Part shown: positions 51,837 to 61,026 of the stretch, in pieces | Numbering within the stretch: position 1 is the stretch's first letter | Layout: the number at the start of each line of letters is the position of its first letter | Assembly: GCF_900094555.1 (NCBI RefSeq) | Contig: NZ_FMAC01000003.1 | Span: forward strand, 248,001-312,000 | Direction of reading: 5' to 3' | Source: Martinezella hainanensis | Lineage (GTDB): Bacteria > Pseudomonadota > Alphaproteobacteria > Rhizobiales > Rhizobiaceae | Length of the DNA stretch: 64,000 nt | Made by a program: the position numbers and the translations under genes | Notes under the pieces: generated by a model | Database searches by the model: none | What the model saw: the letters and a program-made list of their open reading frames with translations, nothing else | Told to the model about the DNA's origin: nothing

Positions 51837-52617
51837 GTCCGGCCGGTTTGTGGTCTGGGCGTTCGTCGTGCCGTTGTTTGCGATCGTCTATGGCCTGCCG
51901 ATCGCTGTGATCGCACTGGCAAGCATCAGCGGGCAATGGAACGACATTCTGCCCAGCAAACTGACATTGGTTCACTATGCCAACGCCTTCCGCAGCGACT
52001 CCTTCGACAGCCTCAAGGCAAGCATCATCACCGGAGCGATCGCAAGCATTGCCGCCCTCATCAGCGGCACCTGGGCGGCCTTGGCTCTTCGCAAGATGAA
52101 GCCATTGCGCAAGCGTGCGCTCGATCTGATCTTCTTCGTTCCGAGCGCCGTTCCATCCGTCTCCATCGGCTTGGGCCTGCTGGTTGCCTTCAGCCAGCCG
52201 CCGCTGCTTTTGAACGGCACGCGAATGATTGTGTTGATCGCGCATTTCGTGCTGATCTCCGCCTTCACCTACGGCAATGTTTCGGCTGGTCTTGCGCGTC
52301 TGCCGATCGAATGCGAGCAAATCGCCGAAAGCCTGGGCGCGCGTCCGTTCTACCGGCTGCGGCGCGTCACGCTGCCGCTGCTGATGCCTTATCTGGTTGC
52401 GGCCTTCAGCCTCAGCTTTGCGATGTCCATGGGTGAGCTGGGAGCGACCGTCATGGTCTATCCGCCGGGTTGGGTCACGCTGCCAGTCAATATCTTCGCG
52501 CTCTCCGACCGCGGCGCCATCTTCGATGCGGCGACGCTGACGATGATCCTGGGTGCGGCGACATTGATCGTGCTCTGGGGCCTGTCGCGGCTTTCCAACC
52601 GGTCCGTGCTGCGTTGA
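51820..52617 (+). CDS. phnV: Phosphonate ABC transporter permease, PhnV-like
   Basis: 265 residues from GTG 51820 (GGAGG five bases upstream), overlapping phnU by 17 bases. Six membrane helices; EAA loop CEQIAESLGARPFYRLRRVT near 170-190. Completes the heterodimeric channel. A longer frame from 51697 lies inside phnU and is rejected. Confidence 0.9.
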   Translation: MLIWSKSGRFVVWAFVVPLFAIVYGLPIAVIALASISGQWNDILPSKLTLVHYANAFRSDSFDSLKASIITGAIASIAALISGTWAALALRKMKPLRKRALDLIFFVPSAVPSVSIGLGLLVAFSQPPLLLNGTRMIVLIAHFVLISAFTYGNVSAGLARLPIECEQIAESLGARPFYRLRRVTLPLLMPYLVAAFSLSFAMSMGELGATVMVYPPGWVTLPVNIFALSDRGAIFDAATLTMILGAATLIVLWGLSRLSNRSVLR

Positions 52618-52722
52618 TGCCATGTCTCGGAGAGCATCCGGCCGAAAGCCGGTTGCGTCACCAGGATACGCGACTTATTGAAACGGGTAGCTGTGCGATT
52701 TCTGAAGGTGGGGCTGTCCGGG

Positions 52723-53625
52723 ATGCCGTCTGTTACGCTTGCGCAAATGAAAGCCGTCGAAGCATTGGCGCGCACGGGAAAATTCTCCCGCGCGGCCGAG
52801 GATCTGGGCATCAGCCAGCCCTCGGTTTCGACGCAGATCCAGTCGTTCGAGGAGCTTTGCCGCACCCGCGTCTTCATCCGTGATGGTCACAATGTCAGCA
52901 TCGCGCCATCGGCCGTCGATCTGATCGCCAAGATCCGGATCACGCTGAAATGCCTGGGCGAGGTCGACCGCGCGATCACCGATACGACATCGTTGAACAC
53001 CGGCACGATTTCGATCGGCTTTAGCGCACACCGCCTGATCATGCCGATTCTGACGGCCTTCGTCCGCGAATATCCATCCCTGCGGCTGACGACGCGGGGC
53101 GGTCCTTCCCTCGATCTTGCCGATGCGGTCCTGCGCGGCGAACTCGATGTCGCTGCTGTCTCGCAGGTCGCGCCCGACAGCCGCTTTTCATCGCTGCGGC
53201 TGCATGAATCCCGTGTGGCGATCTATGGCCGCAAGGGCGATCCGATGCTTGCCAAAGGCCGGCTGACGCTATCCGATCTCGACGGGCGTGACATGGTGCT
53301 CTGGAACAAGGCGTCCGGCACCCGCACGCTGCTCGAGGACGCTGCCTCGAAGCAGGGCGTGCGGCTGAAGCCGGTGCTTGAGGTGGCGACCCTCGATGTC
53401 GCCTACGCGGCAGCGGCCGCCGGCATAGGGTTGGCAATTTCCATCGAGGGTGAAGTGCCACCCGACGATCATATCGAGGTGGTACCCTTGGTCGAGCCGG
53501 AGCTTGCCATAGGCCATTATCTCGTGACCTTGCCGGAATGCCGCGACCACGCTGCCATCCAGGCCTTTTTCGATGTGGCGAAGGAACATGCGCGCGAAGT
53601 CGACGGTGGGCTGCCTTTGACATGA
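52723..53625 (+). CDS. LysR-family regulator of phosphonate genes
   Basis: 300 residues from ATG 52723; a TTG at 52678 would add 15 residues. Helix-turn-helix TLAQMKAVEALARTGKFSRA and GISQPSVSTQIQSFEELC, then the substrate-binding domain. It follows phnV in the same direction and precedes the FAD enzyme, so it may control both sides. The double T-N11-A site at 48679 is its best candidate operator. Confidence 0.9.
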   Translation: MPSVTLAQMKAVEALARTGKFSRAAEDLGISQPSVSTQIQSFEELCRTRVFIRDGHNVSIAPSAVDLIAKIRITLKCLGEVDRAITDTTSLNTGTISIGFSAHRLIMPILTAFVREYPSLRLTTRGGPSLDLADAVLRGELDVAAVSQVAPDSRFSSLRLHESRVAIYGRKGDPMLAKGRLTLSDLDGRDMVLWNKASGTRTLLEDAASKQGVRLKPVLEVATLDVAYAAAAAGIGLAISIEGEVPPDDHIEVVPLVEPELAIGHYLVTLPECRDHAAIQAFFDVAKEHAREVDGGLPLT

Positions 53626-53629
53626 ATCC

Positions 53630-53654
53630 AAATTATAGGTAAATCATATAATTT
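53630..53654. promoter_or_regulatory. Inverted repeat upstream of the FAD oxidoreductase gene
   Basis: AAATTATA-N9-TATAATTT, perfect 8-base arms directly after the lysR stop. Probably the regulator site of a separate promoter for the FAD enzyme and phnX. Confidence 0.4.
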
Positions 53655-53748
53655 ATGAGAATTTATAATTCTGTCATATCGTTTTGCTAGTCTTTGCCCT
53701 ATAGACTGACGGCCACGGTTCGATGCTGGCCGAGGAAAGGGTGAAGTG

Positions 53749-54894
53749 ATGGCGAATAGGTACGATCTTGCGGTTGTCGGTGCGGGCATTGTCGGCATCG
53801 GCGTTGCACTGGCAGCTGCGCGCCAAGGCAAGAAGGTCGTCGTCATCGAGCGCAATGCCAAGGCGGTCGGCGCATCCATCCGCAATTTCGGCTTCGTCAC
53901 CATCAGCGGACAAAAGGCGGGCGCCCATTGGGAACGGGCCATGCGCACCCGCGATATCTGGGCAGAAGTCGTCGACGAGGCTGGTATTCCCGTCATTCAT
54001 CGAGGTTTGGTCATGCCCGCGCGTCGCCCGGAGGCCGCCGTCGTGGTCGATGCGTTTTTGAAGACGTCGATGGGCGAAAAATGCCGCCTGATGACGAAGG
54101 CTGAAGCGCGCGATCTGGTGCCAAGCCTGCGTCTCGGTGGCGTCGAGACGATCCTTTACAGCCCGCACGAACTGCGCGTCGAATCTTCCGAGGCGCTGCC
54201 GAAGCTCGCGGTCTGGCTCGAGGCGCGACACAAGGTCGACTTTCGTTGGAGTACGGCTGTTCGCGCCATCGACGGCACGCGGATCGAAACCAGCCATGGC
54301 ACGATCGAGGCGGAAGCCGTCGTCGTCTGCCCCGGCGACGATTTCTCGACGCTCTTCCCCGAGGTCATCGCCAAACATCCTCTCACGATCTGCACGCTGC
54401 AGATGCTGCGCGTCGCACCTGCCCAGCCGAGCCGGTTCGGAGCTGCGGTGATGTCTGATATGAGTCTTGCCCGTTATGAAGGCTTTGCCGATCTGCCGGA
54501 GGCGGAGGCGCTTGGAAGGCGGCTTGATCTCGAAGAGGCCGAAAGCCGAGCCGCCGGCATTCATCTCATCGCCGTCCAGTCGGCCGACGGCTCGCTCGTC
54601 GTCGGCGATAGCCACGTCTATGGCAATGCGCAGCAGCCATTTGCCAGCGAGCGCTTCGACCGGCTGATCCTCGACGAATTCGACCGCGTTTTCGACCTTC
54701 CGGGCCGCACAGTCGCCAATCGCTGGATCGGCACTTATGCCTCCTCGAAGGAGCGGACGGTGCTGGTGGAGAGTCCCGCCGATCATATCCGCCTCGTCAT
54801 GGTGACGGGCGGAACGGGCGCATCGACCGGTTTCGCTCTGGGCGAGCAGGTCATCGACGATCTCTATGCTTCAACATCTCGGTCTTGGGAGTAA
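53749..54894 (+). CDS. FAD-dependent amine oxidoreductase of phosphonate catabolism
   Basis: 381 residues, DadA/glycine-oxidase-like. Dinucleotide motif DLAVVGAGIVGIGVALAAAR at the N-terminus, ERNAKAVGASIRNFGFV, and the C-terminal VTGGTGASTGFALGEQ. FAD enzymes repeatedly found next to phosphonatase oxidise 2-aminoethylphosphonate or its N-methyl form to phosphonoacetaldehyde. No PhnW transaminase is present in the window, so this enzyme probably supplies the phnX substrate. ATG 53749 preferred over the GTG just before it. Confidence 0.88.
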   Translation: MANRYDLAVVGAGIVGIGVALAAARQGKKVVVIERNAKAVGASIRNFGFVTISGQKAGAHWERAMRTRDIWAEVVDEAGIPVIHRGLVMPARRPEAAVVVDAFLKTSMGEKCRLMTKAEARDLVPSLRLGGVETILYSPHELRVESSEALPKLAVWLEARHKVDFRWSTAVRAIDGTRIETSHGTIEAEAVVVCPGDDFSTLFPEVIAKHPLTICTLQMLRVAPAQPSRFGAAVMSDMSLARYEGFADLPEAEALGRRLDLEEAESRAAGIHLIAVQSADGSLVVGDSHVYGNAQQPFASERFDRLILDEFDRVFDLPGRTVANRWIGTYASSKERTVLVESPADHIRLVMVTGGTGASTGFALGEQVIDDLYASTSRSWE

Positions 54895-54899
54895 AACCA

Positions 54900-55703
54900 G
54901 TGAACCAGTTAAAAGCCGTTGTCTTCGATTGGGCCGGGACGGTCATCGATTTCGGGTCCTTCGCGCCCATGGGCGTTTTCGTCGAAGCTTTCAGCCGCTT
55001 TGGCATCGAGGTTACCATTGCCGAGGCACGGGAGCCGATGGGCCGGCCGAAGTGGGATCATATCGACGCCATGCTGAAGCAGCCGCGCATCCGCGGGCTT
55101 TGGACTGTGCGTCATGGCAAAGCCCCGACATCAGCCGATGTCGACGCGGTCTACGAGGTTTTCGTGCCGATGAACGAAGAGGTCGTTCACAAGTTCGCCG
55201 ATCTCATACCCGGTACCATCGATGTCGTTGGAGCGCTGCGCCAGCGCGGAATGAAAATCGGTTCCACGACAGGCTACACCCGCTCGATCATGGAGCGCGT
55301 CCTGCCGCTTGCGAAAGAGCAGGGCTATGAGGTCGACAATCTCGTCTGTGCCGGCGACCTGCCGCATGGCCGCCCGACGCCGATGAACATGTATAAATGC
55401 TTCCTCGATCTCGACGTCTGGCCGGCGCAGGCGGTGGTCAAGGTTGACGATACCGGCGTCGGCATCGACGAAGGCGTTGCGGCCGGCTGCTGGACGGTTG
55501 GCGTTGCGCTGAGCGGCAACGAGGCAGGGCTGACCCCGCAGGAGATCGCCGCCACGGCTCCGGAGGCGCTTGCCAAGGTTCGCGAGCGCGCGGCCGGCAT
55601 GCTGAGGGCGCAGGGTGCGCACTACATCATCGACACGGTTGCCGATCTGATGCCTGTCATCGACGACATCGAACGTCGCCTCGCGGCCGGCGAGCGGCCG
55701 TAA
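54900..55703 (+). CDS. phnX: Phosphonoacetaldehyde hydrolase (phosphonatase)
   Basis: 267 residues, HAD superfamily. Nucleophile in VVFDWAGTVIDFGS near residue 10; cap with GRPKWDHIDAML (the Schiff-base-forming Lys region); GSTTGYTRSIMERVLPLA; VKVDDTGVGIDEGVAAGCW. Splits phosphonoacetaldehyde to acetaldehyde and phosphate. GTG 54900 has GGGAG at 54887-54891. Follows the FAD gene by five bases. Confidence 0.96.
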   Translation: MNQLKAVVFDWAGTVIDFGSFAPMGVFVEAFSRFGIEVTIAEAREPMGRPKWDHIDAMLKQPRIRGLWTVRHGKAPTSADVDAVYEVFVPMNEEVVHKFADLIPGTIDVVGALRQRGMKIGSTTGYTRSIMERVLPLAKEQGYEVDNLVCAGDLPHGRPTPMNMYKCFLDLDVWPAQAVVKVDDTGVGIDEGVAAGCWTVGVALSGNEAGLTPQEIAATAPEALAKVRERAAGMLRAQGAHYIIDTVADLMPVIDDIERRLAAGERP

Positions 55704-55870
55704 TTTGGTTGATGTTTGCCGCTGCTATCAGTTGTTTGCCTCAGGGGCCGTGGCTTCGCGGTAAGGTTGATAGTGGATATTCGCGTCTTCCCGCTTGCCC
55801 TGCTTTTGATCTTTGCCGCAATTTGATAGGTATCGCTCCCGTCGATCCCTGAACGGCAGGAAGAGAACAG

Positions 55871-56353
55871 ATGACTGACAGGCCTGAAAGCAACGCCGTC
55901 AATTTGTCGGTTGACGGAGCCTTTTTCGAACTTCTGACCGACAGTTTTCAACGCATTGTCGGTATTCCGCTCGCCAATCCGGAAGCAGGGCCTGATTGGC
56001 TCTATAATGAGGCGCCTTTCGTGGTCCTTGCTCACAACAGGGATGCCGATCCGCGTTTCGTCTACGCCAACAAAGCCGCCCAGAATTGCTTCGAATATCC
56101 TTGGGACGAATTTGTAACGCTGCCCTCGCGGCTTTCGGCCGAGCTCCCCAATCGCGCCGAGCGCCAGCAGTTGCTGGATGCGGTGACACGCAACGGTTTC
56201 ATCTCCGACTATCGCGGCCTGAGGATTGCGAAATCCGGACGGCGTTTCTGGATCGAGGACGGCATCGTCTGGCAGCTCGTGGACCGAGACGGCAATTTGC
56301 GCGGGCAGGCTGCAACATTTTCCAAATGGAAAGATGTACAGGCCGCGGGATAG
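55871..56353 (+). CDS. MEKHLA-domain (PAS-like) protein
   Basis: 160 residues, a single MEKHLA domain: PLANPEAGPDWLYNEAPFVV, DPRFVYANKAAQNCFEYPWD, SDYRGLRIAKSGRRFWIEDG. PAS-like, presumably sensory or ligand-binding. No output domain is attached. It stands alone between the phosphonate genes and the convergent iclR gene. Start follows GGCAGGAAGAG. Confidence 0.85.
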   Translation: MTDRPESNAVNLSVDGAFFELLTDSFQRIVGIPLANPEAGPDWLYNEAPFVVLAHNRDADPRFVYANKAAQNCFEYPWDEFVTLPSRLSAELPNRAERQQLLDAVTRNGFISDYRGLRIAKSGRRFWIEDGIVWQLVDRDGNLRGQAATFSKWKDVQAAG

Positions 56354-56375
56354 AGACACGCGGCCCTTGCTGCTA

Positions 56376-57191
56376 CTATGAGCCAGGTCTCGGATGGTGG
56401 TTTCCGGCGGAGCGACGGCTTGACAATTGCAGCGCGCCGAGGGCTTCGGCATGTTCTTTCAGAACAGCGAGATAATGTGCGCGGTTGCGTATTCCGTCTT
56501 CCCTTGGTGCGACAAGGCAGATCGTCGCGGAATGGCGGCCGGTGTCATCCTTGATTGGCACGGCAAAACAGTGTGTGAAGCTGTCGACGATGCTGTTGAA
56601 GGTGAATTCACCAGCTGCTTGCGCTTCTCGTACTTCGCGAATGAAAGCCGCCGGCTCCAGCCATTGACCATTCGGCAGCAGGAAATCCTCTTTCGGAATG
56701 AAATCGATAATTTCATCATCGCTCATGTGGGCGACGAGCAGGCGCCCGGATGCGGTCCACGGTATCGGAACGCGGTGCCCGACATCCGACGAAATACGGA
56801 ACGGCCGGGCGCCCTCGCGCATCCGCACGACGGTATATTTATTACCGTCGAGCATGCAGAATTGCGCCGTTTCACGAGTTTCGGTCGCAATCTTCTCAAG
56901 AACCTTGTCGCACTCGGCCATGAAATCGAACTGATCCTCGTAAGCTGCGCCCAGAAGATACAGCTTGCGTCCGAGATAGACGCGTTTCTCGTTGTCGGCA
57001 TATTCCAGAATGCCATTGCGCAGCAGCACATTGACCAACTCGTAGACCGATGATCGCGGCGCGCCGATATGAGTGGCAATCTCATTCGGTTTCATGGGCG
57101 CGCGATGCACGCGAAGAAAATCGAGGATCTCGAAGGCCCGGTCAAGACCTCGCGCCCGCCTGGCGATCGCATCATCGTTTATGGCATCCAT
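56376..57191 (-). CDS. IclR-family transcriptional regulator
   Basis: 271 residues from the ATG at 57191 (GGAGAACAAGG upstream); the frame to 57341 continues without a site. N-terminal winged helix (GLDRAFEILDFLRVHRAPMK, GAPRSSVYELVNVLLRNGIL) and the IclR effector domain (VPIPWTASGRLLVAHMSDDE). Divergent from the sugar transporter operon, which it probably represses. Confidence 0.92.
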   Translation of the reverse strand: MDAINDDAIARRARGLDRAFEILDFLRVHRAPMKPNEIATHIGAPRSSVYELVNVLLRNGILEYADNEKRVYLGRKLYLLGAAYEDQFDFMAECDKVLEKIATETRETAQFCMLDGNKYTVVRMREGARPFRISSDVGHRVPIPWTASGRLLVAHMSDDEIIDFIPKEDFLLPNGQWLEPAAFIREVREAQAAGEFTFNSIVDSFTHCFAVPIKDDTGRHSATICLVAPREDGIRNRAHYLAVLKEHAEALGALQLSSRRSAGNHHPRPGS

Positions 57192-57367
57192 CCTTGTTCT
57201 CCAGTTCTTTCCGCGGGCGGCTGCGGACAGGCGCATGCAATCCATTGTCGAGACCGGCCAAGCGTCGTCAACCGTAAGGTAGGAACGGGCCGGTGCCATG
57301 GCGTTACCATCCTGCAAAATGCTTGTCGTCGCTCTTGTCAACTCAACAAAATATCCTAAGCTGTGGC

Positions 57368-57407
57368 TTGTCCAGTATTATAGCTTAATGTCCGCTATTT
57401 TGGACAA
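57368..57407. promoter_or_regulatory. IclR-type operator region
   Basis: TTGTCCA (57368-57374) and TGGACAA (57401-57407) form an inverted repeat, and a nested TGTCC-N8-GGACA (57389-57406) lies inside. Three related half-sites are clustered in the divergent AT-rich gap, about 50-90 bases before the binding-protein gene. Confidence 0.55.
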
Positions 57408-57457
57408 AATATAAAGACCTTTAGTGCAAGACCGAACTGCCAAAAAAGGGGAACACA

Positions 57458-58525
57458 ATGAATTTGAATGTCCTGGAAAATTCGAAACCGCATGTGTCGC
57501 TTCTCAGCGGTATCGCCGTCGCCGCGCTGCTGCTCGCAACGACCTCGAGCACGGCATTGGCCGCCTCAAACTGCATCAAGGGTGATCGCAAGGCGCCCTA
57601 TACGATCGGCTGGGCCAACATCTACTCCGTCCCGACCTGGATGAAGCAGACCGAAGGCACCATTACCGACGAGGTCGCCGCTCTGAAGAAAGAGGGCCTG
57701 GTCAAGGATCTGAAAATTACCGATGCGCAAGGCAATGCGCAAACCCAGATCCAGCAGATCCAGTCGATGATCGACGCCAACGTCGATGCGATCATCGTTG
57801 AGGCGGGCTCTTCGACCGCGCTCGATCGTGTCATTTCCGATGCATGCTCAAAGGGGATCGCCGTCGTCAATTTCGACAGTCTCGTCGATACCGATAATCT
57901 GACGGCCAAGATCAACACCGATTCCAACGAATGGGGCCAGAAGGCTGCGCAATGGATGGTCGATCAGCTGCACGGCAAGGGCAAGATCATCATCATGAAC
58001 GGACCTGCCGGTGTTTCCGTCAGCGATGATCGCCGCAAAGGCGCGCAGCCCGTGCTCGATGCCAACAAGGGCCTCCAGGTCATCACAGAGACGAACACCG
58101 AATATAACGTCGCGCCTGCCCAGGAGGCCATGACCAGCCTTCTGTTTGCCAATCCGGAAATCGACGGCGTGCTTTCCCTGGGCGGCGCTCTTTCCGCTGG
58201 CGCCGTGCTTGCCTTCGATCGGCAAGGCCGCGATCCGGTGCCGACGACCGGTGAAAACGCCCGGCAATTCCTGGAGCTGTGGAAACAGAAGGGATTGAAG
58301 GGTTGGGCGACGATGCAACCGAACTGGCTCGGTGCCCTTTCCGTGTACACGGCCGTCCAGGCACTGCAAGGAAAGACGGTCCCGCACTTCGTCAAGGTGC
58401 CGTTGCCGGTCATCGACGATAGCAATATCGGGGGCTATCTTGCTCGGGCGGACAAGTTTCCGGCCGACGGCTATATCTATTCCGACTATGATCAAGCTCT
58501 CTTCGACAAGCTGCTGGCGCAGTAA
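57458..58525 (+). CDS. Sugar ABC transporter periplasmic binding protein
   Basis: 355 residues. Long Sec signal (hydrophobic LSGIAVAALLLATTSSTALA, cleavage near residue 35). Ribose/galactose-type binding fold (YTIGWANIYSVPTWMKQTEG, DAIIVEAGSSTALDRVISDA, PEIDGVLSLGGALSAGAVLA). The sugar is not evident. Starts the RbsABC-type operon. Confidence 0.92.
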   Translation: MNLNVLENSKPHVSLLSGIAVAALLLATTSSTALAASNCIKGDRKAPYTIGWANIYSVPTWMKQTEGTITDEVAALKKEGLVKDLKITDAQGNAQTQIQQIQSMIDANVDAIIVEAGSSTALDRVISDACSKGIAVVNFDSLVDTDNLTAKINTDSNEWGQKAAQWMVDQLHGKGKIIIMNGPAGVSVSDDRRKGAQPVLDANKGLQVITETNTEYNVAPAQEAMTSLLFANPEIDGVLSLGGALSAGAVLAFDRQGRDPVPTTGENARQFLELWKQKGLKGWATMQPNWLGALSVYTAVQALQGKTVPHFVKVPLPVIDDSNIGGYLARADKFPADGYIYSDYDQALFDKLLAQ

Positions 58526-58555
58526 GATCGCCGGCATACATCGAAGGTTCAAAAC

Positions 58556-60064
58556 ATGATCGATCGTCCGCCCCTGCTTCAGGCAAAGCAGGTCTTCAAG
58601 GGCTTTTTCGGCAATCCCGTGCTCAAGGGCGTGAATATCGCGCTGCAGCCGGGGCGCATCCACGCCTTGCTTGGTGAAAACGGGGCGGGCAAGTCGACGC
58701 TGATCAATCTTCTGTCCGGCACGCTGGTGCCGGACAGCGGCCAAGTATTACTGAACGGCCGGGAAGTATCCCGGTTCTCCCCGGCAGACGCGCGCAAGGC
58801 CGGAATTGCTGTTGTCCAGCAGGAGCTCAGCCTCATGCAGGAATTGTCGATCGCCGAGAACGTAGGGCTCGGTGCCTATCCCCGGCGCTTCGGCTTTGTC
58901 GATTATCGCGCGCTTCACGAGCAGGCGCGCGGTGTTTGCGAGCTCGTCGGGTTGGAGGAGGATCTCGACACGCCGGTCGGTGATCTCTCGCTCGGCCGTC
59001 GGCAGCTGGTGGAGATCGCCAAGGCGCTGTTTCGCAAGCCGAAGGTGCTGATCCTCGATGAGCCCACATCGTCGCTGTCGGCGCACGAGGCCGGCATCCT
59101 GTCATCACTGATGATGCGACTGCGCGATGAAGGCGTCGCTCTTCTGTTCATATCCCATCGCTTGAATGAGGTGCGCGCGCTCTGCTCTCACGTGACGATC
59201 CTGAAGGATGGGGTTGTGACCGCAGACCAGCCGCTTGCGGATGTCGATGCGGAGGGCCTCGTGCGGTTGATGGTCGGGCGGGATGCCGGCGATCTTTTTC
59301 CGGCATGGGCGCCTGCGCCATCCGGCCGGGAACTCGTCAATGTCAGCGGCTTTTCGGCAGGAATGGTCCGTGGCGTGAATTTCTCCGCGCGGGCCGGGGA
59401 GGTTGTCGGCATCGGTGGCCTCGTGGGCCAGGGCCAGGAAGATTTCCTGCTGGGATTATATGGCGCGCTGCCGGCTTCGGCGGGGGAGGCAAGCATTTGC
59501 GCGCATCACGGCCTGTTTGCCGACGTCGGGTCCGCCAATGCGGCGGGGCTCGCCTATGTTCCGGCGGATCGAAAGCGAGAAGGATTGATCCTGCCGCATT
59601 CGATCGCATCGAACCTGGTTTTGCCGAATATAGGTGATCTAGCCCGCAAGTTCCTGCGTGACCGCTCGGCCGAACGCAGTCTTGTTGCCGATCTTGCCGC
59701 GCGGTTGACCATTCGCGGCGATACGCAGCGCCCCGTCCAGGCATTGTCGGGCGGAAACCAGCAAAAGGTCGCCCTTGCCAAATGGCTGCCGCGATCGCCG
59801 TCCGTCCTGTTGCTGAACGACCCCACCCGCGGCGTCGATATCGAGACCAAGCGGGAAATCTATCTCATGCTGCGTGCCTTCGCGGCCGAGGGAAGGCTGG
59901 TCGTCCTGCTCTCCTCGGACACGCCCGAGCTGGTCCATCTCTGTGACCGGGTCCTCGTTTTCAATGAAGGCCGGAATGTCGCCTTGCTGGAGCGGGAGGC
60001 GATTTCCGAGGAAGCGATCGTCGGCGCGGCCATGGGCGTTTCTGAAAGAGGAGTTGCCGCATGA
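58556..60064 (+). CDS. Sugar ABC transporter ATPase, two-domain RbsA type
   Basis: 502 residues with two ATPase domains. First: Walker A GENGAGKSTLINLLSG, signature LSLGRRQLVEIAKAL, Walker B VLILDEPTSSLS. Second: a degenerate P-loop (GIGGLVGQGQEDFLLG), as normal for this class, and signature LSGGNQQKVALAKWL with VLLLNDPTRGVD, Asn in place of the usual Asp before the Glu position (NDP rather than DEP). Overlaps the permease at ATGA. Confidence 0.92.
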   Translation: MIDRPPLLQAKQVFKGFFGNPVLKGVNIALQPGRIHALLGENGAGKSTLINLLSGTLVPDSGQVLLNGREVSRFSPADARKAGIAVVQQELSLMQELSIAENVGLGAYPRRFGFVDYRALHEQARGVCELVGLEEDLDTPVGDLSLGRRQLVEIAKALFRKPKVLILDEPTSSLSAHEAGILSSLMMRLRDEGVALLFISHRLNEVRALCSHVTILKDGVVTADQPLADVDAEGLVRLMVGRDAGDLFPAWAPAPSGRELVNVSGFSAGMVRGVNFSARAGEVVGIGGLVGQGQEDFLLGLYGALPASAGEASICAHHGLFADVGSANAAGLAYVPADRKREGLILPHSIASNLVLPNIGDLARKFLRDRSAERSLVADLAARLTIRGDTQRPVQALSGGNQQKVALAKWLPRSPSVLLLNDPTRGVDIETKREIYLMLRAFAAEGRLVVLLSSDTPELVHLCDRVLVFNEGRNVALLEREAISEEAIVGAAMGVSERGVAA

Positions 60065-61026
60065 CGGCTGGATCCATATCTTCGCGGCTCTATTGGGGCA
60101 TCCAGCGGCAGCGCAACCGCGGTATCGGCGGCCTCTATATCGTCGTTGCGGCCTTCCTGCTCCTGTATGCTTGGCTGTTTCCAGGCATTTTCGGCCTTGG
60201 CGGATTTTCGAAATTCACCCAGAACTGGTTTCCGCTCGCTCTCGTCACGATGGCGCAGACGCTTCTGATGCTGAATGGCGGCATCACCCTGGCGATCGGC
60301 CCACTGGTCAGCCTGGGGGCGGTCATAGCGGCAACGATGATGGGCGGCGACGCTATCGGTGCGGTCGGCGGCATTGCGATTGTCGCGGCAGCAGGGCTGC
60401 TGATCGGTGCGCTGATCGGCATTATCGTCGCCTATCTTAGGCTTCCGGCGATCATCGTCACCTTGGCGGGCTCTTTCATTATCGGCGGCATCGCCCTGTT
60501 GATCCTGCCGCGTCCGGGCGGGTTTATCCCGGATTGGTTTTCGGACCTGCTGGCCGGCGACCGGCCCGTTGCATTCTGCCTGCTCGTCGCCACGCTGATC
60601 GGATGGAAGCTTCTTTTGGCGACGCCGGTCGGGCTCGGCATTTATGCGGCAGGCGAAAATCCGGTCGGCGCCTTTCGATCCGGCGTGCCCGTCGAAGTGA
60701 TGAAAGTGACGGCTTTTGCGATCTCCGGCCTGTTGGCCACGCTCGCCGGCCTGTTTGTCGCAGCTCAGACAGGTTCGGGAGATCCGGTCATCGGCAATCC
60801 CTTCACCCTCAATTCGATCGCCGGTGCCGTCCTGGGCGGTGTCGGCTTTCTCGGCGGCAAAGGCACAATGCGCGGAGCGATCTGCGGTAGCCTGCTCTTG
60901 TCCGTCATGATCAACGTGATGTTCTTCCTCGGCTTCCCGCCAGTTGCGCAATATGTCGCGCAGGGGCTGATCATCGTCGGAGCCGTCGCCATCCCCGAAC
61001 TGTCACAGCGCTGGAGGACGAAATGA
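60061..61026 (+). CDS. Sugar ABC transporter permease 1 (RbsC type)
   Basis: 321 residues, eight to ten membrane helices; RbsC-like (LMLNGGITLAIGPLVSLGAV, YLRLPAIIVTLAGSFIIGGI, SIAGAVLGGVGFLGGKGTMR). Four-base overlaps with both neighbours. Two different RbsC-like permeases here imply a heterodimer. Confidence 0.92.
   Translation: MTAGSISSRLYWGIQRQRNRGIGGLYIVVAAFLLLYAWLFPGIFGLGGFSKFTQNWFPLALVTMAQTLLMLNGGITLAIGPLVSLGAVIAATMMGGDAIGAVGGIAIVAAAGLLIGALIGIIVAYLRLPAIIVTLAGSFIIGGIALLILPRPGGFIPDWFSDLLAGDRPVAFCLLVATLIGWKLLLATPVGLGIYAAGENPVGAFRSGVPVEVMKVTAFAISGLLATLAGLFVAAQTGSGDPVIGNPFTLNSIAGAVLGGVGFLGGKGTMRGAICGSLLLSVMINVMFFLGFPPVAQYVAQGLIIVGAVAIPELSQRWRTK

Noticed and set aside
53671..53690. Possible PhoB box near the FAD oxidoreductase (CTGTCAT half-site); a similar TTGTCATAT lies inside the 48679-48723 element
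   Set aside because: Only one seven-base half matches; the second repeat expected eleven bases later is absent in both places.
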